Assembly (NCBI GenBank): GCA_964489245.1
Contig: CAZAXU010000023.1
Location: 1 to 33,608, forward strand
From: CAZAXU01 sp964489245
Lineage (GTDB): Bacteria; Bacteroidota; Bacteroidia; Flavobacteriales; Flavobacteriaceae
DNA: 33,608 bases
Reading direction: 5' to 3'
Shown here: positions 17,015-26,158 of the stretch, piece by piece
How positions within the stretch are numbered: position 1 is the stretch's first letter
Layout: each line of letters begins with the position of its first letter
Notes under the pieces: generated by a model
Seen by the model: only the letters and a program-made list of their open reading frames with translations
What the model was told of the DNA's origin: nothing
Database searches by the model: none
Position numbers and translations under genes: made by a program

Positions 17015-17401
17015 TTAACGTTTTGAGAATTGGAATTTCTTGCGTGCTTTAGGTTGTCCGAATTTCTTACGTTCCACCATGCGAGGGTCTCTGGTAAGTA
17101 ATTTTTCTTTCTTCAACATCGGTTTGTATTCCGGATTAACTTCTACAAGTGCTCTGGCAATTGCCAAACGCAGTGCCTCTGCCTGACCGGTAATTCCTCC
17201 TCCTTTGATTGTACATTTAACATCAAATTTTCCGACAGTATCGGTAATTTGAAAAGGAGTATTAATTAATTTTTGGTGAGCCGGAACCGTGAAATATTCA
17301 GCATAATCTCTGCCATTCACCACGATTTGACCTTTTCCTTCGGTCAAGAAAACTCTTGATGCAGATGTTTTTCTTCTTCCAATAGTATGAATCGTATCCA
17401 T
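17015..17401 (-). CDS. rpsI: 30S ribosomal protein S9
   Basis: A 128-residue S9. The signature GRRKTSASRVFL at the start, GGGITGQAEALRLAIARAL in the middle and the C-terminal KARKKFQFSKR tail that reaches the P-site tRNA are all present. Its ATG overlaps the rplM stop by one base (TAATG), indicating translational coupling. Length is normal. Confidence 0.98.
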   Translation of the reverse strand: MDTIHTIGRRKTSASRVFLTEGKGQIVVNGRDYAEYFTVPAHQKLINTPFQITDTVGKFDVKCTIKGGGITGQAEALRLAIARALVEVNPEYKPMLKKEKLLTRDPRMVERKKFGQPKARKKFQFSKR

Positions 17402-17856
17402 TATTTAAATTTGTTTAAGTCTATTTTCTTAGGTTTTTGTGCTTCTTGTTGATGCTCAGCACCTTCATATACGTATAGGTTTCTATACAATTTTGCGCCT
17501 AATTTATTTTTAGGCAACATTCCTTTCACAGCTTTTTCCACCAAACGAGTTGGATGTTTTGCCATCATTTCTTCTGCTGTTCTTTCTCTTCTTCCTCCCG
17601 GATATCCGGTGTGACGAACATAAACTTTGTCGGTCCATTTTTTACCGGTCAACACAATCTTTCCTGCATTGATCACCACAACATTGTCTCCACAATCTGC
17701 ATGTGGCGTGAAGTCCGGTTTGTGTTTTCCCCTGATCATCTTCGCAATTTTTGATGCCAAGCGACCCAAAGTTTGTCCTTCTGCATCTACAAGAACCCAC
17801 TCTTTATGAGCAGTATTCTCATTTGCCGAAATTGTTTTGTAACTTAGTGTATTCAC
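17401..17856 (-). CDS. rplM: 50S ribosomal protein L13
   Basis: A 151-residue L13, first gene of the rplM-rpsI-rpsB-tsf operon. The family regions WVLVDAEGQTLGRLASKIA, GDNVVVINAGKIVLTGKKW and VEKAVKGMLPKNKLGAKLYR are intact. It has an AAAGAAGAAAG A-rich leader before the ATG, typical of Bacteroidota initiation. The best promoter in the window (TTTG-N19-TAAATTTG) lies 45 bases upstream. Confidence 0.98.
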   Translation of the reverse strand: MNTLSYKTISANENTAHKEWVLVDAEGQTLGRLASKIAKMIRGKHKPDFTPHADCGDNVVVINAGKIVLTGKKWTDKVYVRHTGYPGGRRERTAEEMMAKHPTRLVEKAVKGMLPKNKLGAKLYRNLYVYEGAEHQQEAQKPKKIDLNKFK

Positions 17857-17900
17857 TTTCTTCTTTTTTCAATTAATATTTACCTTCCTAAAACGGTCTG

Positions 17901-17931
17901 CAAATTTATGAATTTTATTTTGAATAACAAA
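17901..17931 (-). promoter_or_regulatory. Promoter of the rplM-rpsI-rpsB-tsf operon
   Basis: On the minus strand a perfect -33 TTTG (plus CAAA at 17928-17931) is followed after exactly 19 bases by TAAATTTG (plus CAAATTTA at 17901-17908). This is the full Bacteroidota consensus TTTG-N19-TAnnTTTG. Transcription should begin near 17896, giving a leader of about 40 bases. Confidence 0.85.
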
Positions 17932-18002
17932 ACACAATAAACCACATATTTATTAACAATCTTTTGTTTATCAAAAAGCATAAATCAGGAGCTTAAAAAA
18001 AA

Positions 18003-18054
18003 ACTAAAAATAGATATATCTCAAAGCTTTTTTTGTCCAAAAAAAGCTTTGAGA
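18003..18054 (-). terminator. Terminator of alaS-pepE, embedded in the pepE 3' coding end
   Basis: A perfect 17-bp inverted repeat (18019-18035 with 18038-18054) surrounds a 2-base loop. The pepE stop is at 18021-18023, so nearly the entire hairpin encodes the final residues of the peptidase. On the minus strand a T-rich stretch follows at 18003-18014. Confidence 0.8.
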
Positions 18055-18743
18055 TTTGTGCCTGATTTTATCTCTTGGATATCGGTTAAAGAAAAATAAA
18101 TTCTGGCAGCGTGCACCCCTCCAAGCCTATGGTTTGTTCCGTCAGATTCTATCCAACTTCCTTCACGCAACGCCACGACAGGAATTTTATTAAAATGCAG
18201 ATATTCCTTGATTCTCGTATCTCTGGTTTCACCCATATGTTTCAATAAGTCGGGAGCAGGATCTAAATAATGCGGATTAATATTAAACGGCACAATGCCT
18301 AAGGTCTTGTAAGACGGCACAAAAACTATCGGCATATCATTGGTGTTTTGCATATTTTGTCCGGCAATATTTGAACCGGCACTCGTGCCAAAATAAACTG
18401 TTCCGTTCTTGATGCTTTGACGAAGTGTATCCATCAAGTCATTTTCATACAGCTGTTTGACCAATAAGAATGTATTTCCTCCACCGGTAAAAATTCCTTT
18501 TGCCTGCTCTATTGCTTTTTTTGCTTCTTTGAATTCATGAATTCCTTTGACATTTATATCGATTTGAGCAAAAGCCTTTCGAGCAACATCAGTATAAGCA
18601 TCATGTGTCATACCACTCGGACGCGCATATGGAATAAAAAGAATTTCATCAATATTTTGAAACAATTTTTGCAATTCCGGTAAAATATAATCCAAATATT
18701 TTCCACCGTATACCGTCGAAGTGCTTGCCAAAATGATTTTCAT
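18021..18743 (-). CDS. pepE: Dipeptidase E (peptidase family S51)
   Basis: A 240-residue cytoplasmic serine peptidase of family S51, which cleaves Asp-X dipeptides. The nucleophile elbow GTSAGSN places the catalytic Ser at residue 121, close to its position in the E. coli enzyme. IFTGGGNTF upstream and the conserved INPHYLDPAP and LREGSWIE segments complete the active-site region. It starts 3 bases after the alaS stop, so the two are an operon. Its last codons form a terminator hairpin. Confidence 0.93.
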   Translation of the reverse strand: MKIILASTSTVYGGKYLDYILPELQKLFQNIDEILFIPYARPSGMTHDAYTDVARKAFAQIDINVKGIHEFKEAKKAIEQAKGIFTGGGNTFLLVKQLYENDLMDTLRQSIKNGTVYFGTSAGSNIAGQNMQNTNDMPIVFVPSYKTLGIVPFNINPHYLDPAPDLLKHMGETRDTRIKEYLHFNKIPVVALREGSWIESDGTNHRLGGVHAARIYFSLTDIQEIKSGTNLKAFFGQKKL

Positions 18744-18746
18744 ATG

Positions 18747-21374
18747 TTATTTGAGTTTTTGCATCAGCATTTCTCTGGCTTTTTTCAAAGCTTTTTCAAT
18801 GCCATTCGGGTTTTTTCCTCCGGCGGTTGCAAAAAACGCCTGTCCACCGCCGCCGCCTTGGATTTCTTTAGCAATTTCTCTAATCATATTTCCGGCATTC
18901 AAGCCATATTTCTCCACAATTGATTTCGAAATATAAACACTCAAAATAGCTTTTGCTTTATCTTGAGTAGCCGCCACTACGACAATATCATCCACTTCTT
19001 TTCCAAATGAAAACAATAAATCTTTAATTGTTCCCGCATCCAAATCCAATTTTTGGGCTAAAAATCGGATTCCTCCCAAATCTTCAAACTTATTCTTGAG
19101 TTGCGCCTGAATAAAACCCGCTTTTTCTTTCTGCAACTTCTCTATTTCTTTTTTTGCTTTCTGATTTTCCGTCTGGAGTGTTTCTATTACTTTGATTGTA
19201 TCTTGCGGATTTTTCAATAATTTCTTGATTTGCATCAGTTGTTCGTCTTGCGACATAAAATATTCTTTTACGGCATCTCCGGTAATGGCTTCAATCCTAC
19301 GAATTCCAGATGCTATTGCACTTTCACTTAAAATCTTAAAATGCCAAATTTCCGCCGTATTCCGTATGTGAGTTCCGCCACACAATTCTGCATGATTCCC
19401 AAATTTTATCAACCGAACCGTATCTCCGTATTTTTCTCCAAACAGCGCCATGGCTCCTTCATTCATAGCCTGTTGAATCGGTATATTTCTTTTTTCTACC
19501 AAAGGTAATTCTTCTCTAATTCTTGCATTCACAAATTGTTCCACCTGCTTGATTTCATCTTCAGTCATTTTTCCAAAGTGAGAAAAGTCAAAACGTAGAT
19601 ATTTTGATGATACCAAAGAGCCTTTCTGCTCAACATGATTACCAAGAACCGCTCTTAATGCCTGATGCATCAAATGTGTTGCGGAATGATTTGTTGCTGT
19701 TTTTTTTCGTGCATCACCGTTCACCACCGCTTTGAAAGTTGCTTTCAAATTTTTCGGCAAGGTCTTGGCATAGTGCACAATTAAATTATTTTCTTTTTTC
19801 GTATCCAGAATATGTGTGATATCTCCATTGACTGCTTCAAGATATCCTCTGTCTCCCACTTGCCCGCCGCCTTCGGGATAGAAAGGAGTCAGATTGAGTA
19901 CCAATTGAAACATTTCTCCTTCTTTTTTGGAATCTACTCGTCTGTATTTTGTAATTTTCACTTGTGTTTCCAATAAATCATAACCCACAAATTCTTCTTC
20001 ATCGTCTTCTTGTAATACCACCCAATCATCTGTGGTTATTGTAGCAGCTGCTCTTGAACGGTTTTTTTGTTTTTTCATTTCTTCATCAAAACCTTTTTCA
20101 TCAAAATCAAAACCTTTTTCTCTCAAAATCAGAGCAGTTAAATCTTTAGGAAATCCATAAGTATCATAGAGTTCAAAAACTTTTGCTCCGGATATTTTCT
20201 TGTCTTTTGCCGTCTCCATAATTCTGTCTAACAATACCAATCCTTGAGACAAAGTTCTTAAAAAAGAATTTTCTTCTTCTTTAATCACATTCAACATTAA
20301 GTCTTTTTGTTTTTCCAACTCGGGGAAAGCATCTCCCATGATGTTGACCAGAACCGGAACCAATCGATGAATAAAAGCTGTTTTTAAATCTAAAAAAGTA
20401 AAAGCATATCGAATTGCCCTACGCAAAATCCTACGGATGACATATCCTGCCCCCGTATTAGACGGCAACTGCCCGTCTGCTATCGCAAAAGCAACAGCTC
20501 TCAGGTGATCGGCAATAACGCGCATGGCAATATCCGTTTTGAGTTGATCAGCATATTTTTTGCCTGAAAGATTCTCTATCTCTTTAATGATTGGAGTGAA
20601 AACATCCGTGTCATAATTAGATTTAACATTTTGCAACACCATTGCCAAACGTTCAAATCCCATTCCTGTATCAACGTGTTTATCAGGAAGTTGCTCTAAA
20701 TCTCCATTTGCTTTCCTATTAAATTCTATAAAGACCAGGTTCCATATTTCAATCACCTCGGGATGATCTTTATTCACCAACTCCGCTCCGGAGAGTTTTT
20801 CAATTTCATCTTCTGATCGCAAATCAATATGTATTTCAGATGAAGGGCCACACGGACCGGTAGTCCCCATTTCCCAAAAATTGTCTTTTTTGTTTCCCAA
20901 AAGAATTCGATCTTCAGGAATCCATTGCTTCCAATAGTCATAAGCCTCTTGGTCTTTTGCCAAACCATCATCCTTACTGCCTTCAAAAACCGTTACATAA
21001 AGTCGATTTTTATCAATCTTATAAATTTCCGTCAAAAGCTCCCAAGCCCATGCAATAGCTTCTTTTTTGAAATAGTCTCCAAAACTCCAATTTCCTAACA
21101 TCTCAAACATCGTGTGGTGATAAGTGTCCAAGCCCACTTCCTCCAGGTCATTGTGTTTTCCCGAAACTCTTAAACATTTTTGTGTGTCAGCAATTCTGTT
21201 GTATTTTGATTTTTTATATCCTAAAAAAAATTCTTTGAATTGATTCATTCCTGCATTTGTAAACATTAAGGTGGGGTCGTCCTTCAATACAATAGGCGCA
21301 GAAGAAACAATTTCGTGTTTTTTTGATGCAAAGAAATCCAAGAAGATTTGTCTTATCTGTTTAGAGTTTAACAT
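18747..21374 (-). CDS. alaS: Alanyl-tRNA synthetase
   Basis: An 875-residue full-length AlaRS, charging tRNA-Ala. Class II catalytic core motifs are at the N-terminus (MFTNAGMNQFKEFFLG; HHTMFEMLGNWSFGDYF). The editing domain has the zinc HxxxH site in HSATHLMH near 560 and CGGTHIRN near 663. A coiled stretch at about 715-755 leads to the C-Ala domain with the Gly-rich GGGGGQAFFATAGG. Everything expected is present and the length is normal. Confidence 0.98.
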   Translation of the reverse strand: MLNSKQIRQIFLDFFASKKHEIVSSAPIVLKDDPTLMFTNAGMNQFKEFFLGYKKSKYNRIADTQKCLRVSGKHNDLEEVGLDTYHHTMFEMLGNWSFGDYFKKEAIAWAWELLTEIYKIDKNRLYVTVFEGSKDDGLAKDQEAYDYWKQWIPEDRILLGNKKDNFWEMGTTGPCGPSSEIHIDLRSEDEIEKLSGAELVNKDHPEVIEIWNLVFIEFNRKANGDLEQLPDKHVDTGMGFERLAMVLQNVKSNYDTDVFTPIIKEIENLSGKKYADQLKTDIAMRVIADHLRAVAFAIADGQLPSNTGAGYVIRRILRRAIRYAFTFLDLKTAFIHRLVPVLVNIMGDAFPELEKQKDLMLNVIKEEENSFLRTLSQGLVLLDRIMETAKDKKISGAKVFELYDTYGFPKDLTALILREKGFDFDEKGFDEEMKKQKNRSRAAATITTDDWVVLQEDDEEEFVGYDLLETQVKITKYRRVDSKKEGEMFQLVLNLTPFYPEGGGQVGDRGYLEAVNGDITHILDTKKENNLIVHYAKTLPKNLKATFKAVVNGDARKKTATNHSATHLMHQALRAVLGNHVEQKGSLVSSKYLRFDFSHFGKMTEDEIKQVEQFVNARIREELPLVEKRNIPIQQAMNEGAMALFGEKYGDTVRLIKFGNHAELCGGTHIRNTAEIWHFKILSESAIASGIRRIEAITGDAVKEYFMSQDEQLMQIKKLLKNPQDTIKVIETLQTENQKAKKEIEKLQKEKAGFIQAQLKNKFEDLGGIRFLAQKLDLDAGTIKDLLFSFGKEVDDIVVVAATQDKAKAILSVYISKSIVEKYGLNAGNMIREIAKEIQGGGGGQAFFATAGGKNPNGIEKALKKAREMLMQKLK

Positions 21375-21393
21375 TATATATTACTTTTTTTTG

Positions 21394-21401
21394 TACTTTT
21401 G
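21394..21401 (+). promoter_or_regulatory. Candidate -7 promoter box for the M23 peptidase gene
   Basis: TACTTTTG, the same octamer found before other genes in this window, 53 bases upstream of the ATG at 21455. The -33 element is not clear. Confidence 0.45.
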
Positions 21402-21454
21402 CATTTAAAATCGAATCGCTTTGATTTTTTCAGTTCACAAAAATAACACAAAAT

Positions 21455-22426
21455 ATGTCTAAACAGAAATTTATTTATGATCCGAAGACACTTTCCTATC
21501 AGCCGGCAAAGTCTTCAAAATTAAATTTCACGTTAGTTTTTCTGTCAGGATTGATTTTGGGCATCATTGCTTTCATCATCATTCTTTCTTCTCCTAACGA
21601 TTTTTTTCAAACTCCGAGAGAAAAAACACTTGCCAGAGAAAATGAAAATTTGAAAATTAATCTAAATTTATTGAATAAAAAATTCAACAAAATTGAAACC
21701 GTTCTGAATGATATTGCCGAGAGAGACAACAACATTTATCGTGTTATTTTTGAAACTGCACCTATTTCAAAAGACATCAGAGAAGCCGGATTTGGTGGTA
21801 TTGATCACTACAGCAATCTCGAGGGCTATGACAACTCCGACCTTATTAAAAGCGCTACAAAAAATGCCGACCAACTGGAAAAACAATTGGTCATTCAATC
21901 CAAATCTTTTGATGAAATCGTAAAATTAGCCAAAGACAAAGAAAAAATGTTGTCACACTTGCCTGCTATTCAGCCTGTTGAAAATAAAAACTTGAGGCGC
22001 ATGGCTTCCGGATACGGCATGAGAATTCATCCTATTTTGAAAAGACCCAGAATGCACTACGGTATGGATTTTACGGCAAAAACAGGCACACCCATCTACG
22101 CTACAGGTGATGGAATTGTGAAACACTCCGGATGGAAAGCCAACGGATTTGGTAATCATGTGGTTATAGATCATGGTTTTGGCTATGAAACTCTTTATGC
22201 GCACATGTCTAAGGTTGCCGTTAAAAACAGGCAAAAAGTGAAACGCGGACAAATCATCGGATACGTGGGCAATACGGGGTTGTCTGCAGGTCCTCATTGC
22301 CATTATGAAGTTCATGTGAATGGCAAAAAAGTCAATCCGGTAAATTTCTATTACAATGATTTGACCCCTGAAATGTATGCCAATCTAAGAAAATTGGCAT
22401 CTGAAGAAAATCAATCCTTGGATTAA
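21455..22426 (+). CDS. M23-family cell-wall metallopeptidase, membrane-anchored
   Basis: A 323-residue LytM/M23 zinc peptidase that likely cuts peptidoglycan cross-links. One N-terminal membrane anchor (about 25-46) is followed by a coiled-coil-like region (about 55-85). The catalytic LytM domain at 180-300 has HYGMD near 199, YAHM near 248 and HCHYEVH near 279. The HxxxD and HxH zinc motifs are both intact, so it should be active and not a degenerate EnvC-type activator. A MerR-type regulator gene begins 4 bases downstream, a pairing I recall from other Flavobacteriia. Divergent from alaS. Confidence 0.93.
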   Translation: MSKQKFIYDPKTLSYQPAKSSKLNFTLVFLSGLILGIIAFIIILSSPNDFFQTPREKTLARENENLKINLNLLNKKFNKIETVLNDIAERDNNIYRVIFETAPISKDIREAGFGGIDHYSNLEGYDNSDLIKSATKNADQLEKQLVIQSKSFDEIVKLAKDKEKMLSHLPAIQPVENKNLRRMASGYGMRIHPILKRPRMHYGMDFTAKTGTPIYATGDGIVKHSGWKANGFGNHVVIDHGFGYETLYAHMSKVAVKNRQKVKRGQIIGYVGNTGLSAGPHCHYEVHVNGKKVNPVNFYYNDLTPEMYANLRKLASEENQSLD

Positions 22427-22430
22427 GAAG

Positions 22431-22760
22431 ATGAAGGAACTTCCTGATAAAATATATTATAGAATCAAAGAACTGGCAAATGCGTTTGATGTGAACACAT
22501 CACTGATTCGTTTTTGGGAAAAAGAATTTTCTTTTTTGCTCAAACCTAAAAAAAATGCCAAAGGCGAACGCCTTTTTACCAAAAAGGACGTTGAAAATCT
22601 GAAATTAATCTATCATCTGGTCAAGGAAAACGGATACACACTTGATGGAGCCAAAAAAAAACTTCGTGAAAAACGTCAAAAAGTGAACAGAAATCTCAGC
22701 GTCATCGAAAGATTGGAAAATATCAAAGATGAACTAAAAAAAATAAAAAACGAACTTTAA
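22431..22760 (+). CDS. MerR-family transcriptional regulator
   Basis: A 109-residue single-domain MerR regulator. The winged HTH spans about 8-75 (IKELANAFDVNTSLIRFWEKEF, then GERLFTKKDVENLKLIYHL). A short basic helical tail with no effector-binding Cys cluster or ligand domain follows, so it is not a classical metal sensor. The 4-base gap to the M23 peptidase gene indicates co-transcription. Target genes are unknown; control of cell-wall genes is a guess from context. Confidence 0.9.
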   Translation: MKELPDKIYYRIKELANAFDVNTSLIRFWEKEFSFLLKPKKNAKGERLFTKKDVENLKLIYHLVKENGYTLDGAKKKLREKRQKVNRNLSVIERLENIKDELKKIKNEL

Positions 22761-22772
22761 TCAATACTCAAT

Positions 22773-22808
22773 CAAGCACTTGAATTGTATAAAAACTTAA
22801 GTGTTTTT
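22773..22808 (+). terminator. Weak terminator candidate after the MerR gene
   Basis: CAAGCACTTGA (22773-22783) pairs imperfectly, with G-T wobbles, with TTAAGTGTTT (22797-22806), followed by Ts. The stem is weak and the loop long. Confidence 0.4.
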
Positions 22809-22904
22809 ACCGGGTTATTTCAATACATCTTATCATTCACGATTGATCGTTCGTAATTCATAATTTTTTATTATCTTTACACCTAAATCAAATTAGTTAT
22901 TATT

Positions 22905-23495
22905 ATGAAAAAAACACTTGGAATCATAGGTGTTCTGGTCTTAATCGGAATTTTCCTATACCAATTTTTTGTTGGTTTTTATAACAACGGAATTGAATAT
23001 CAAGAAAATGCAAAAACAGCATGGTCTGATGTGGAAAGTGCCTATCAAAGACGTGCCGATCTAATCCCTAATTTAGTTGAAACCGTGAAAGGCTATGCCA
23101 CCCACGAAAAAGAAACTTTAGAGGCTGTGATCAAAGCAAGAGCAAGCGCCACACAAACAAAGATTGACCCGACCAATGTCACTCCGGAACAAATGGCAAA
23201 ATTTCAACAAGCACAACAAGGTTTAAGCGGCGCCTTAAGCAGACTGCTGTTGACTGTTGAAAGATATCCGGAACTAAAAGCCGACAAACACTTTTTAGAG
23301 TTGCAAAGTCAATTGGAATCTACAGAGAATAGAATCAATGTATCCAGAGATCGTTTCAATGAGAAAGTGAATATTTTCAATAAACATATCAAAAAATTCC
23401 CGGGCAACCTTCTGGCAGGATGGTTTGGATTCAGTAATATGGCTCGCTTTGAAAGTGAAAAAGGCGCAGAAAAAGCACCAAAAGTTAAATTCTAG
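22905..23495 (+). CDS. lemA: LemA family protein
   Basis: A 196-residue LemA protein: an N-terminal membrane anchor (about 4-25), then a long helical bundle with the family's AWSDVESAYQRRADLIPNLV and ELQSQLESTENRINVSRDRFNE segments. LemA proteins are inner-membrane or periplasmic-facing helical proteins of poorly known function. In Bacteroidota they are typically encoded with two TPM-domain proteins, as here. A near-consensus -7 box (TATCTTTA, 22872-22879) lies upstream. Confidence 0.93.
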   Translation: MKKTLGIIGVLVLIGIFLYQFFVGFYNNGIEYQENAKTAWSDVESAYQRRADLIPNLVETVKGYATHEKETLEAVIKARASATQTKIDPTNVTPEQMAKFQQAQQGLSGALSRLLLTVERYPELKADKHFLELQSQLESTENRINVSRDRFNEKVNIFNKHIKKFPGNLLAGWFGFSNMARFESEKGAEKAPKVKF

Positions 23496-23499
23496 ACCG

Positions 23500-23937
23500 A
23501 TGAATCCCGAAGAATTTCTAAATCAGGAAGAAGAAAAACAGATTATCGAAGCCATTCGAAAAGCTGAAAAAAACACTTCAGGAGAAATTCGTGTTCATCT
23601 GGAAATGAATAATCAAAAACCTTCCATTGAAAGAGCATGGGAGGTTTTTGATTTTATCGGAATGGATAAAACCGAACGAAAAAACGGGATTTTGTTCTAT
23701 GTTGATGTGGAACAACATGTTTTTAGTATCATTGGCGACACGGGAATCGACAAGCTTGTGCCCGAAGATTTCTGGGATAGCATCAAAAATCGTGTTGTAG
23801 AAAAATTCAAAGATGCTCATTATGCACAAGGTCTAATTGATGGAATTGAAGCCGTCGGACATAAACTCAAAAAATATTTTCCTTATCAGTCAAATGATAT
23901 TAATGAACTACCCGATGAAATCTCTAAAAATTTTTAA
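23500..23937 (+). CDS. TPM-domain protein without signal peptide
   Basis: A 145-residue protein using the ATG at 23500, 4 bases after the lemA stop; earlier in-frame starts lie inside lemA and are unlikely. It carries one TPM (TLP18.3/Psb32/MOLO-1) α/β domain: AIRKAEKNTSGEIRVHLEM, KNGILFYVDVEQHVFSIIGDTGID and FKDAHYAQGLIDGIEAVG. No export signal or membrane segment is seen, so it should be cytoplasmic, unlike its neighbour. It is the middle gene of a lemA-TPM-TPM operon. Confidence 0.85.
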   Translation: MNPEEFLNQEEEKQIIEAIRKAEKNTSGEIRVHLEMNNQKPSIERAWEVFDFIGMDKTERKNGILFYVDVEQHVFSIIGDTGIDKLVPEDFWDSIKNRVVEKFKDAHYAQGLIDGIEAVGHKLKKYFPYQSNDINELPDEISKNF

Positions 23938-23940
23938 GAT

Positions 23941-24768
23941 TTGAAAAAACGTCTTTTTCTTTATCGTCTGAGCTTTATAATCCTGTTGTTGCAAGCAGGG
24001 CTTAACATCAACCTATCTGCCCAAGACAAGGAATCTGTTCCGGTTATCGAAGAAGACGGCTTGCCTAAAAAACCGAGCTTTCAAACCGGTCTATATGATT
24101 ATGCAAAAATGCTGTCTCCCGAAGAAAGGCAAGCATTGGAACATAAACTTATCAAATATTTTGACTCCACATCCACACAAGTTGTTGTGGCAACCATCGA
24201 CAAAGTGAATGACGATATTTCCTATTACGCCACTAATTGGGCACATAAATGGGGAATTGGCGGAAACGAGGCACGAGACAACGGTGTTTTTCTGTTGGTT
24301 TCCAGAGACGATCATAAAGTAACCATCAGAACAGGCTATGGCATTGAACACCTGCTCACCGATGCACTTTCCAGAAGAATTATTGAAAATGATATTATTC
24401 CCCATTTCAAACAAGGAAATTTCTATCTGGGATTAGATGCCGGAACCAATAGCATTTTCAAAGTGCTCGCCGGAGAATATAAGAATGATTTGTCCCGACA
24501 AGGAGAAGAAATCCCCTTTTGGGTAATTCTGCTTATTTTTTTCATTGTTTTCATTTTGATTATTTCCATCTCAAAAGGAAATAAGAATTCAGGAAATTCC
24601 GGTGGAAAAAAACGCTCCGGTTGGGGTGGTCCTATTATTTTTTCCAGTGGCGGGAGAAGCTCCGGCGGATTTGGAGGCTTTGGTGGAGGCAGCAGCTTTG
24701 GCGGCGGATTTAGCGGTGGATTCGGCGGCGGTGGATTTGGTGGAGGCGGTGCCACAGGAGGATGGTAA
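23941..24768 (+). CDS. TPM-domain envelope protein with transmembrane anchor and Gly-rich tail
   Basis: A 275-residue protein starting at a TTG codon (23941), 3 bases after the preceding stop; the resulting signal peptide (RLFLYRLSFIILLLQAG, ending LSAQ) supports this start. A TPM domain covers about 45-180 (LYDYAKMLSPEERQALEHKL; NGVFLLVSRDDHKVTIRTGYG). One transmembrane helix follows at about 190-210 and then a Gly/Ser-rich tail (FGGFGGGSSFGGGFSGGFGG). This is the YgcG-type layout, with the domain outside the cytoplasm. Function is unknown; an envelope stress or assembly role is presumed for the family. Confidence 0.9.
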   Translation: MKKRLFLYRLSFIILLLQAGLNINLSAQDKESVPVIEEDGLPKKPSFQTGLYDYAKMLSPEERQALEHKLIKYFDSTSTQVVVATIDKVNDDISYYATNWAHKWGIGGNEARDNGVFLLVSRDDHKVTIRTGYGIEHLLTDALSRRIIENDIIPHFKQGNFYLGLDAGTNSIFKVLAGEYKNDLSRQGEEIPFWVILLIFFIVFILIISISKGNKNSGNSGGKKRSGWGGPIIFSSGGRSSGGFGGFGGGSSFGGGFSGGFGGGGFGGGGATGGW

Positions 24769-24798
24769 AAGAAAAATTCAAAGTGAAAAGTTTTAAAT

Positions 24799-26148
24799 AT
24801 GAAGTGGACTGATTATTTCGGCAAGGCTAAACAACGCTTATACACCATTTCGGAACATCAGAATTTTCATCGTTCCGAATTCCAGAAAGATTTTGATCGA
24901 ATCATATTTTCTTCAGCTTTTAGAAGATTACAAAATAAAACACAAGTTTTGCCTTTTCCAAAATCTGATTATGTCAGAAACAGATTAACCCACAGTCTGG
25001 AAACTTCTTCCGTAGGCAGAAGCATTGGAAATATTGTAGGAGATGCTATTGTTGAAAAATATCCGGAACTGAACACCAATCTGCAAATCAAAGCTTCAGA
25101 TTTCGGACATTTGGTTTCTGCGGCATGCCTTACTCATGACATCGGCAACCCGCCTTTCGGGCATTCAGGAGAAGATGCCATCGGACAATATTTTAAAAGC
25201 GATACCGCCGCCAACTTTCTTAAAGAATTGAATGATAAAGAGATTGCCGACTTACAAAATTTTGAAGGCAATGCATCAGGCTTGCGTATCATTGCACAAA
25301 CCGCCAAAAATCAATCGGGCATTCAGGGCGGATTAAGACTCACATTGGGAACTTATGCCTCTTTTATCAAATATCCGAAAGAATCTCTTCCAAAAAGAAA
25401 AACAGAAGGACAAGCCAGTTTGAAAAAGTTTGGAATCTACCAAAGCGAAATATCTGTTTTTGAACAAGAAATCGCCCGAAAACTAAACTTAATCCAACAA
25501 CACAATGCCGAGGGAAAAGCATGGAAAAGATTTCCCCTAACTTTTTTAGTGGAAGCCGCAGATGATATTTGCTATCATATCATTGACTATGAAGACGGTT
25601 ACAATATCGGATTTATTGATTTTCAAAATATTGAAAAGCATTTTCAGAACTTGATTCAGTGGAATGAAAAATTTGAAAAACGTTATCTCAAAATCATCAG
25701 CCAAAGAGAAAAAATAAACTATTTGCGCAGCCTTTCCATCAACAAATTAGTTCAAGATACCGCACAAATTTTCATTGAACATGAGATTGATTTTATAAAC
25801 GGAAATATAGACACTCCCCTACTCAATCTATTGCCGGAAGAAACAAACAAGCATCTTAAGCTCATCATCACGCAAAGCATTGAAAAAATATATCAATCCG
25901 AACCGGTTCTAAAGTTGGAAGCTGCAGGCGCCGTGGTGATTCCCAACTTGCTTCACCGGTTTATCAGCGCTGCCATTAACCCGAAGACACATCGACAAAT
26001 CTATAAATTGATTCCGGAGGAGTATCGCTTGGGGGATTCTGCTTATGAAAAAATGTTGAATGTCAGTATGTTTGTGAGCAATATGACCGACCGCTACGCC
26101 GTAAGCTTATATAAAAATATCAATGGGATTGAATTGGCAGGGTATTAA
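24799..26148 (+). CDS. dgt: dGTPase / deoxynucleoside triphosphate triphosphohydrolase (HD domain)
   Basis: A 449-residue HD-superfamily dNTPase that hydrolyses dGTP (or other dNTPs) to the nucleoside and triphosphate. The metal site is complete: the first His in RNRLTHSLE near 65, and the HD pair in LTHDIGNPPFGHSGE at about 113. The conserved FRRLQNKTQVLP and ADDICYHIIDYEDG segments follow. Length and order match dGTPase type 2. It begins 30 bases after the TPM gene. Confidence 0.93.
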   Translation: MKWTDYFGKAKQRLYTISEHQNFHRSEFQKDFDRIIFSSAFRRLQNKTQVLPFPKSDYVRNRLTHSLETSSVGRSIGNIVGDAIVEKYPELNTNLQIKASDFGHLVSAACLTHDIGNPPFGHSGEDAIGQYFKSDTAANFLKELNDKEIADLQNFEGNASGLRIIAQTAKNQSGIQGGLRLTLGTYASFIKYPKESLPKRKTEGQASLKKFGIYQSEISVFEQEIARKLNLIQQHNAEGKAWKRFPLTFLVEAADDICYHIIDYEDGYNIGFIDFQNIEKHFQNLIQWNEKFEKRYLKIISQREKINYLRSLSINKLVQDTAQIFIEHEIDFINGNIDTPLLNLLPEETNKHLKLIITQSIEKIYQSEPVLKLEAAGAVVIPNLLHRFISAAINPKTHRQIYKLIPEEYRLGDSAYEKMLNVSMFVSNMTDRYAVSLYKNINGIELAGY

Positions 26149-26158
26149 TTTGAAAAAC

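Noticed and set aside
23425..23499. Upstream in-frame start for the first TPM protein inside lemA
   Set aside because: The ATG at 23500 lies 4 bases after the lemA stop and gives a normal TPM N-terminus.
24423..24755. Pro-rich 110-codon minus-strand open frame
   Set aside because: It is the complement of the Gly-rich tail of the TPM-domain protein, a composition artefact.
24625..24768. Tandem repeat or CRISPR-like array
   Set aside because: The repeated GGN codons encode the Gly-rich tail of the YgcG-type protein; no constant repeat and spacer pattern.
26123..26158. Upstream ATG extending the first permease-half protein into the dNTPase gene
   Set aside because: The next in-frame ATG at 26159 is just past the dNTPase stop and the added residues are hydrophilic and unconvincing.
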